Positions 59,290 to 64,000 of a DNA stretch of 64,000 nucleotides are shown here, piece after piece. A program made the position numbers and the translations under genes. Position 1 is the stretch's first letter, and every line of letters begins with the position of its first letter. Origin of the DNA: Alistipes sp. (GTDB taxonomy: Bacteria > Bacteroidota > Bacteroidia > Bacteroidales > Rikenellaceae); the NCBI GenBank assembly GCA_017631275.1, contig JAGBTQ010000026.1:24640-88639 (forward strand), in the 5' to 3' direction. The notes below the pieces were generated by a model. It ran no database searches. It was not told the DNA's origin and saw only the letters and a list, made by a program, of their open reading frames with translations.

Positions 59290-60954
59290 ATGAGATGCAG
59301 ATTTTTAGCTAATCTGGGTCGGGTGTGTCTTGCTGTGTTGCTTATCGGCTGTTCGACAGATAGCCGTGTCATGGAGCAAATCTATGAGGCAGAGGCCCTT
59401 ATCCCAGAAGAAAATGAGAGAGCTTTAGAGCTTATTCGTGGTGTTGATCGCTCGGCTGTGCGTGGCAAGGGCGACCAGGCGCGCTATGCCTTGGTCTTTA
59501 GCGAGGTGTTGTATCACAACTATATCGACTCGGATAACGATAGCCTCAGCCGCCCCATGGCTCGCTACTACATGCTTAGCCCGAACCACGCGGAGCGTGC
59601 CCGAGCCCTCTATCAGCATGCCCTTATCGTTCAGCGCAAGGGTGTCGATCATCTTGCCGAGGCTATGCTTCAGTTGCTCGAGGCCGAGAAGTCGCTCGCG
59701 AGGGTCGATAACCTACGACTTGAGGGCTTGGTGCACCGCACAAAGGGCGATATATATGGCAAGTCGTGCCTGTTTGCTAATGCCCTTGAGTCCTATAAAA
59801 AGGCTAAGGAGTGTTTCACCAAGCTTGGCGAGGAGTATTTTGCTGCCTCGGTGACCTACGACATGGGTGCAACATATATTCAGCTTCGCGACCTCGACAA
59901 TGCCCATCTAGCGCTAAACGAGGCGCTGGATTATGGCATGCTCAACGACAATCGTGAGTTTACCGCAGCAGTGCTTCACGAGCTTCTCGACCTCTCCATC
60001 TATCAAGACGACTATGTGGCATGTCGCAGGTATCTCGACCTCTTTAAGAGCGAGGATTGTCAGCTCTTTGGCAAGTCGCACCTTATGTCTATGCAGGCCA
60101 TGCTACTCTCGAAGCAGGGGGCAAAGAGTGAGGCGCTCGCCATTTTGGAGGATGCCAAAGATGAGGAGGGCGTAGAGTGGGCAGACCTCGAGTATGCACA
60201 CTACATCGTCTATCGCAATACGGGCGATGCAGCGCAGGCCTTGGCGTGGGAGGAGCGCAGCAAGGATGCGCAGGATAAGATGATGATTGAGGTATTGAAG
60301 CAGCCTGTGCTCAACGTGCAGATAGAGATGTTGCAGCAGAGCCTCGAGGCTGAGCATCGTGAGAGAGAGTTGGTGCGCCAGCGCAATACTATTATATATA
60401 TATGTATCGCTATTGTTGTGCTTGCGGCAGTATATCTCGTTTGGCGAGGCATAAGGCGCAAGAACGAGGATATTGCCCGCTATGTGGAGACCATACGCGA
60501 GCTTCACGAGAGCCTCGATAGCGCACCACGCGAGATTGCCCAGTCGCTCGGTGCTCTCTATCGCGATCGCTTTAGCGAGCTCAACGAGCTTTGCGACATA
60601 TACTACGACCATAGTGGCTCGTCGCGCCATAAGAACATGGTGTTTAACAAACTGAGCGAGACTATCGACTCTATGAAGAGTGATACACGTCGTCTTAAGG
60701 AGCTTGAGGCAGCCATCAACGAGTATCGCGACGGCTTGATGATGCGCCTACGCCGCCTACAGCCTAAGCTCAGCGAGCGCGACTACCGTGTGGCGTTGTA
60801 TAGCTTTGCTGGCTTCTCAAATCGTGCAATAGCAATATTTATCGATAGCGACCCTACGTCAGTGTCGAAGATTAAGTATAACATAAAGTATAAAATAAAG
60901 GGTGCCGAGTCTGAAGATGCCGAGAAGCTTATCGCTGCTCTATCCGAGAAATAG
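59290..60954 (+). CDS. TPR-transmembrane-HTH putative membrane regulator (first copy)
   Basis: A 554-residue protein. It has a lipoprotein-type signal (VLLIGC, Cys21) and about six TPR-like helical repeats in residues 55-340 (RARALYQHALIVQRKGVDHL; ANALESYKKAKECFTKLGE). A transmembrane helix runs at about 366-387, then a cytoplasmic coiled coil and a C-terminal helix-turn-helix-like segment (ALYSFAGFSNRAIAIFIDSD). I start at ATG 59290; a TTG 27 bases upstream is too near the promoter. This one-component layout is found in Bacteroidales, with periplasmic TPR sensing and cytoplasmic DNA-binding-like end. Signal and target are unknown. A paralogue is at 61976. Confidence 0.75.
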   Translation: MRCRFLANLGRVCLAVLLIGCSTDSRVMEQIYEAEALIPEENERALELIRGVDRSAVRGKGDQARYALVFSEVLYHNYIDSDNDSLSRPMARYYMLSPNHAERARALYQHALIVQRKGVDHLAEAMLQLLEAEKSLARVDNLRLEGLVHRTKGDIYGKSCLFANALESYKKAKECFTKLGEEYFAASVTYDMGATYIQLRDLDNAHLALNEALDYGMLNDNREFTAAVLHELLDLSIYQDDYVACRRYLDLFKSEDCQLFGKSHLMSMQAMLLSKQGAKSEALAILEDAKDEEGVEWADLEYAHYIVYRNTGDAAQALAWEERSKDAQDKMMIEVLKQPVLNVQIEMLQQSLEAEHRERELVRQRNTIIYICIAIVVLAAVYLVWRGIRRKNEDIARYVETIRELHESLDSAPREIAQSLGALYRDRFSELNELCDIYYDHSGSSRHKNMVFNKLSETIDSMKSDTRRLKELEAAINEYRDGLMMRLRRLQPKLSERDYRVALYSFAGFSNRAIAIFIDSDPTSVSKIKYNIKYKIKGAESEDAEKLIAALSEK

Positions 60955-60960
60955 TTGAGT

Positions 60961-61341
60961 ATGAGAAGAATTTTAACATATCTCTTGGCTATTATAGCTT
61001 GTGTGGGCTGCTCTACGTTTGAGCCTATGGATCCCGATAATTCCGATCCGCAGCCTGAGCCTAAGCCTGTGCGCCCTATCAAGCCACGCCCCATCGTGCC
61101 CGACGGCACCATCAGCCGACCACGTATTGTGGAGGTTGACTTTAATTTGATTGAGCGTCTGCCAAGTATAGATGGTGCATCGCCATACTGCGTTATGCTA
61201 TGTACCGAGCAAGGCGATGTCGTTGCCGAGGTTGTTCTTGCGTCGTCCGACGAGGTGCTAAGCATCGAGGTTGAGGGCACAGAGCCACTATATATCTATG
61301 TTAACGACGAGTACGTGGCAGAATACGATACTGATAAATAG
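60961..61341 (+). CDS. Proline-rich small lipoprotein, first of a tandem pair
   Basis: A 126-residue lipoprotein with signal and lipobox CVGCSTF. A proline-rich linker (PQPEPKPVRPIKPRPIVPDG) is followed by one small beta-sandwich-like domain of about 75 residues (EVDFNLIERLPSID to YVAEYDTDK). The layout resembles DUF3244-type proteins, small Ig-like lipoproteins that accompany TPR regulators in Bacteroidales; this is a tentative match. It starts six bases after the TPR regulator stop and is followed five bases later by a paralogue. Confidence 0.68.
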   Translation: MRRILTYLLAIIACVGCSTFEPMDPDNSDPQPEPKPVRPIKPRPIVPDGTISRPRIVEVDFNLIERLPSIDGASPYCVMLCTEQGDVVAEVVLASSDEVLSIEVEGTEPLYIYVNDEYVAEYDTDK

Positions 61342-61346
61342 ACTCT

Positions 61347-61733
61347 ATGAGACGACTACTAATATATCTCTTTGCGATAATTTCATTTGTAGGCTGCGAG
61401 GCTGTTTTTGAGCCTGACGTTAATCCTCAACCCGAGCCCAAGCCCGTGCGCCCTATCAAGCCACGCCCCATCGTGCCCGACGGTACAATTAAGCGACCAC
61501 GCATTGTTGAGGTTAGCAACGACATTGTCGTCTATATTCCTGGTGGCGATCGCCTTATGCCTTATAGTGTGCATGTCGTAGCAGAGCAGAGTGGCGAGGA
61601 GTATTACGACCTTTGCAACGTCGCTGATGGCTATATTGTCATACCTCGCATCGGCTCGAATGAACGCCTTACGCTCACGCTCGACAATGGCGAGGAGTCC
61701 TACACTTTTGTAGTTGACGAAACCGAGGAATAA
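61347..61733 (+). CDS. Proline-rich small lipoprotein, second of a tandem pair
   Basis: A 128-residue lipoprotein closely related to the preceding gene. It has lipobox FVGCEA, the same proline linker (PQPEPKPVRPIKPRPIVPDG, identical over 20 residues) and the RPRIVEV strand. The beta domain after that has diverged (IVVYIPGGDRLMPYSVHV), so the pair arose by duplication followed by change in the exposed domain. Co-transcribed with the TPR regulator and the first copy, it may be a signal or binding partner of the periplasmic TPR part. That is inference from position. Confidence 0.68.
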   Translation: MRRLLIYLFAIISFVGCEAVFEPDVNPQPEPKPVRPIKPRPIVPDGTIKRPRIVEVSNDIVVYIPGGDRLMPYSVHVVAEQSGEEYYDLCNVADGYIVIPRIGSNERLTLTLDNGEESYTFVVDETEE

Positions 61734-61975
61734 TGGCTTATGTGTTGATAGTCAGTGTGTTAATAGTAGAAATGTAATTAATTGATAATCAGCGTGGAGA
61801 ATAAATAGTTGTTCTCTGTGCTTTATTTGTTTGATAATTAATGTTTTATGTGTTGGCTGGGAGAAATTTTATCACACAAAAAAATTGGATATAATCGTTA
61901 AATTTCCGAAATTTGCACTAATGAAACCCGAACAGGGTTGCAATAAAACGCCAACAAAACAACGCAAAGTTGCCT

Positions 61976-63622
61976 ATGCTACGCCCTATGTGCTACATAC
62001 TCTCACTGCTTGTACTTTTCATGGTGGGTTGCACCACCGACCCACATGTTGCCGAGCAGATTAGACATGCCGAGAGCATAGTCGTTGATTTGCCCGATTC
62101 TGCTCTTGGGATTATGCGCTCAATAAGCCCCAACGTGTTGCGAAATAAGCATGATGCAGCTCACTATCAATTAGTATATAGCGAGGCGATATATTATAGT
62201 GGCATAGATAGTGATAGTGATTCTATCACACGTCCGATGGCTGAGTACTATATGACCAGCGACAACCATGCAGAGCGTGCAAGGGCGTTGTACATGCACG
62301 CCTACGTTCTAAAAACGGGGGGCAAGGAGGCTGAGGCAATGTTGAGTCTAATGGAGGCAGAGAGTTCATGTAACCATATTGACAATCCGCGATTGGCGGG
62401 TATAATTCACCGTACAAAAGGTGAGATATATGGCGATGAATGTCTTTTCAACAATGCGCTAGCAGAGTATCAAGCTGCAAAGGTTAACTTTATAAAAGCA
62501 GGATTAGAGTATCATAGTGCCTATGCCGACTATGATATAGGGCGCATATTTAATTGCCTACAAAAGTTTGACGATGCAGAAACCTATCAAAAGAGGGCTT
62601 TAAAATATGCCGAAAGTATAGACTCGCCTGAGCTTATAGCCGAGATTGCCTTTGCGCTATTAAGACAATATTTATCTACGGAGGAGTACGACAAACTTGT
62701 GAGCACTCTACGCTATTATGAGCAGCACCTTATTAAATACTCGTTCTTATACCATATATATAAAGGTATATATTATGCACATCATGGTGATATGAACAAG
62801 GCTATTGCCAACATGGAGTTAGCTCACCAACATGGTTGTGACCCCCTTTTATTGGAGTATGCATATTATTCTATATATCGCAATGTCAATGATTATAAGA
62901 TGGCTCTGCAATATCTTGAGCGAATTATTGAACAGCAAAATAAATTAGTTTTATCATCGCTAAATGCTCCAATACTAAACTTACAGATTGATATTGCTAA
63001 GCAAGATCAACAGAATCTCAAAAACAATATCAAACGAACAAGAATAATATACACATTACTTGTTGTTGTGCTCTGCGCAATTATTGTAATTTGCATAATA
63101 ACAATACGCTATCGCCATAAGCTACAGCAACAAGAGATTGAGGAGAATATGGCGTTAGTAGTGGAGTTGCAAAATAGAATTGTGTCGAACGAGAGTATCT
63201 TGCTCGACCAACAAAACATTATAGGACAGCTATTCTCGTCGCACTACGACACATTTAATAGGCTTAGTAGTGCATACTACGAGTGTCATGGCATGCAAAA
63301 CGAGAAGCAGAAGATCCACAACGAGGTTGTGGACCTGATTAATAGCATTGCCACAGATAGCAAAGCCATAAAGGAGATGGAGAGCTTTGTAGATAGATAT
63401 AAGGATAATGTGATGACAAAACTCAATCAGGCATTTCCCGACTTGGGCAACCACGACAAGAATCTATTTATGTATTTAGTTCTCGGTTTCTCGGCTCGTG
63501 CCATAAGCATATTTATGAAAGAGAAGATTGATGTTGTCTATAATCGCAAATCGCGCCTAAAACAAAAGATCAGCAGAAGTGATTCGCAATACAAAGAGCT
63601 ACTTTTAGAGCTAATCGATTGA
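61976..63622 (+). CDS. TPR-transmembrane-HTH putative membrane regulator (second copy)
   Basis: A 548-residue paralogue of the protein at 59290, with the same order: lipobox FMVGCTTD, TPR region (DHAERARALYMHAYVLK-like phrases; RLAGIIHRTKGEIYG), transmembrane helix IIYTLLVVVLCAIIVICIIT near 355-375, coiled coil, and a C-terminal segment LFMYLVLGFSARAISIFMKE. Shared phrases such as HRTKGxIYGxxCLF show recent common origin. Composition is more AT-rich than the first copy. The ATG at 61976 is preferred to TTG at 61970. A terminator follows. Confidence 0.74.
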   Translation: MLRPMCYILSLLVLFMVGCTTDPHVAEQIRHAESIVVDLPDSALGIMRSISPNVLRNKHDAAHYQLVYSEAIYYSGIDSDSDSITRPMAEYYMTSDNHAERARALYMHAYVLKTGGKEAEAMLSLMEAESSCNHIDNPRLAGIIHRTKGEIYGDECLFNNALAEYQAAKVNFIKAGLEYHSAYADYDIGRIFNCLQKFDDAETYQKRALKYAESIDSPELIAEIAFALLRQYLSTEEYDKLVSTLRYYEQHLIKYSFLYHIYKGIYYAHHGDMNKAIANMELAHQHGCDPLLLEYAYYSIYRNVNDYKMALQYLERIIEQQNKLVLSSLNAPILNLQIDIAKQDQQNLKNNIKRTRIIYTLLVVVLCAIIVICIITIRYRHKLQQQEIEENMALVVELQNRIVSNESILLDQQNIIGQLFSSHYDTFNRLSSAYYECHGMQNEKQKIHNEVVDLINSIATDSKAIKEMESFVDRYKDNVMTKLNQAFPDLGNHDKNLFMYLVLGFSARAISIFMKEKIDVVYNRKSRLKQKISRSDSQYKELLLELID

Positions 63623-63696
63623 TAATCAAAGCCTTAAATCACGTAACAAACCAAACAACGGCTAATACGCTGATTATCAACATGTTACAAAACCTT

Positions 63697-63734
63697 AAAT
63701 AGGGTGATAGAAAATTGCTTCTATCACTCTATTT
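63697..63734 (+). terminator. Terminator after the second TPR regulator
   Basis: AAATAGGGTGATAGAA and TTCTATCACTCTATTT pair with one G-T position, followed by ATTTTT. Confidence 0.8.
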
Positions 63735-63794
63735 ATTTTTCTGATTATCAACATATTACACATTGGGCGTGATAGATTTTAATTGCTGCTTTTT

Positions 63795-63825
63795 TTTGTT
63801 ATTAGCTATAATTATAGTAATTTTG
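63795..63825 (+). promoter_or_regulatory. Promoter of the last, partial gene
   Basis: TTTG (63795-63798), a 19-base spacer and TAATTTTG (63818-63825), 38 bases before the ATG. Confidence 0.75.
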
Positions 63826-63863
63826 TAGTACAACCAAAAGTGAAACCTTAACAACTTACAACT

Positions 63864-64000
63864 ATGAAAAAGATTCTATTTACACTGTTCGCCATTTGCA
63901 TGGCATTTGCAGCATGTGAGAAAGAGCCTATGCCTACACCTGAAGTGCCAAATCGCAAAACATACCCATTCTCTTTTGCAATTTTTGATAGCACGGGTAA
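63864..64000 (+). CDS. Lipoprotein, N-terminal fragment cut by the window end
   Basis: Only 45 codons are visible: a lipoprotein signal (MKKILFTLFAICMAFAAC, Cys18), then EKEPMPTPEVPNRKTYPF, a short proline-rich linker, and the start of a beta-rich domain. It is preceded by a full-consensus promoter. Its position downstream of TPR regulators suggests another member of the regulator-linked envelope proteins, but with so little sequence no family can be named. Confidence 0.65.
   Translation, partial: MKKILFTLFAICMAFAACEKEPMPTPEVPNRKTYPFSFAIFDSTG

Noticed and set aside
1-64000. tRNA or rRNA genes
   Set aside because: By eye I found no cloverleaf with GGTTCGA-type arm and CCA-proximal stem, nor any rRNA stretch; a tRNAscan search would settle it.

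Overview
The window reads as a chromosomal segment of a gut-type Bacteroidales bacterium, most like Alistipes/Rikenellaceae or a close relative. This rests on Bacteroidota promoters (TTTG, about 19-21 nt, TAnnTTTG) before many genes, the near absence of Shine-Dalgarno sequences, many lipoproteins, TonB receptors with carboxypeptidase-like N-termini, BACON-domain and BspA-like proteins, S46 peptidases and NfnAB. G+C is near half in most genes. Genus is inference. I saw no rRNA, tRNA, CRISPR array or insertion-sequence transposase.

Layout. 1-4776: a Xus-like iron/siderophore locus (TonB receptor end, DUF4374 lipoprotein, PepSY membrane protein) followed by two PepSY-like secreted proteins. 5185-10799: two divergent BACON-type lipoproteins and an OmpA-family protein. 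11089-23083: housekeeping genes, mostly on the minus strand (FAH-fold enzyme, lpxB, rplS, nfnB/nfnA, a DUF1573 protein, a barrel protein, an S46 dipeptidyl-peptidase, maf, tpiA, lysS). 23270-29117: a GH20 hexosaminidase, then a four-gene minus-strand metal operon (PqqD-like, His-rich protein, Cys-containing TonB receptor, HMA protein). 29192-43591: recQ, an RNase D-like nuclease, rlmI, two small lipoproteins, rsmA, a second recQ, then lptB-aroA-aroC-prmC-recX, an acyltransferase and a Stealth-family phosphotransferase.

43592-45932 is the most unusual part. It is an AT-rich cassette between Stealth genes, with a strong promoter, a roughly 200-nt nested hairpin that may be a structured RNA, a 50-residue lipoprotein, a secreted-looking peptide in which all eleven His residues after residue 60 fall in His-Xaa-(Asn/Asp) triplets, an internal terminator, and a radical SAM/SPASM maturase. 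I read it as a candidate ribosomally made, post-translationally modified peptide system of the three-residue cyclophane type.

45962-64000: two tandem Stealth paralogues (one fused to a GT2 glycosyltransferase), a lipocalin, an SLC13-type transporter, a NahK-like sugar kinase, a frameshifted lipoprotein, an ECF sigma factor with a tiny companion gene, a BspA-like LRR lipoprotein, fabD, a GNAT and a ROK regulator. Last come two TPR-membrane-HTH regulators flanking a tandem pair of proline-rich lipoproteins, and the start of another lipoprotein.

A second genome-level signal is a family of roughly 126-129 bp imperfect palindromes (4776, 10800, 51522, 51652). They begin at stop codons where genes converge, and their arms co-vary between copies.
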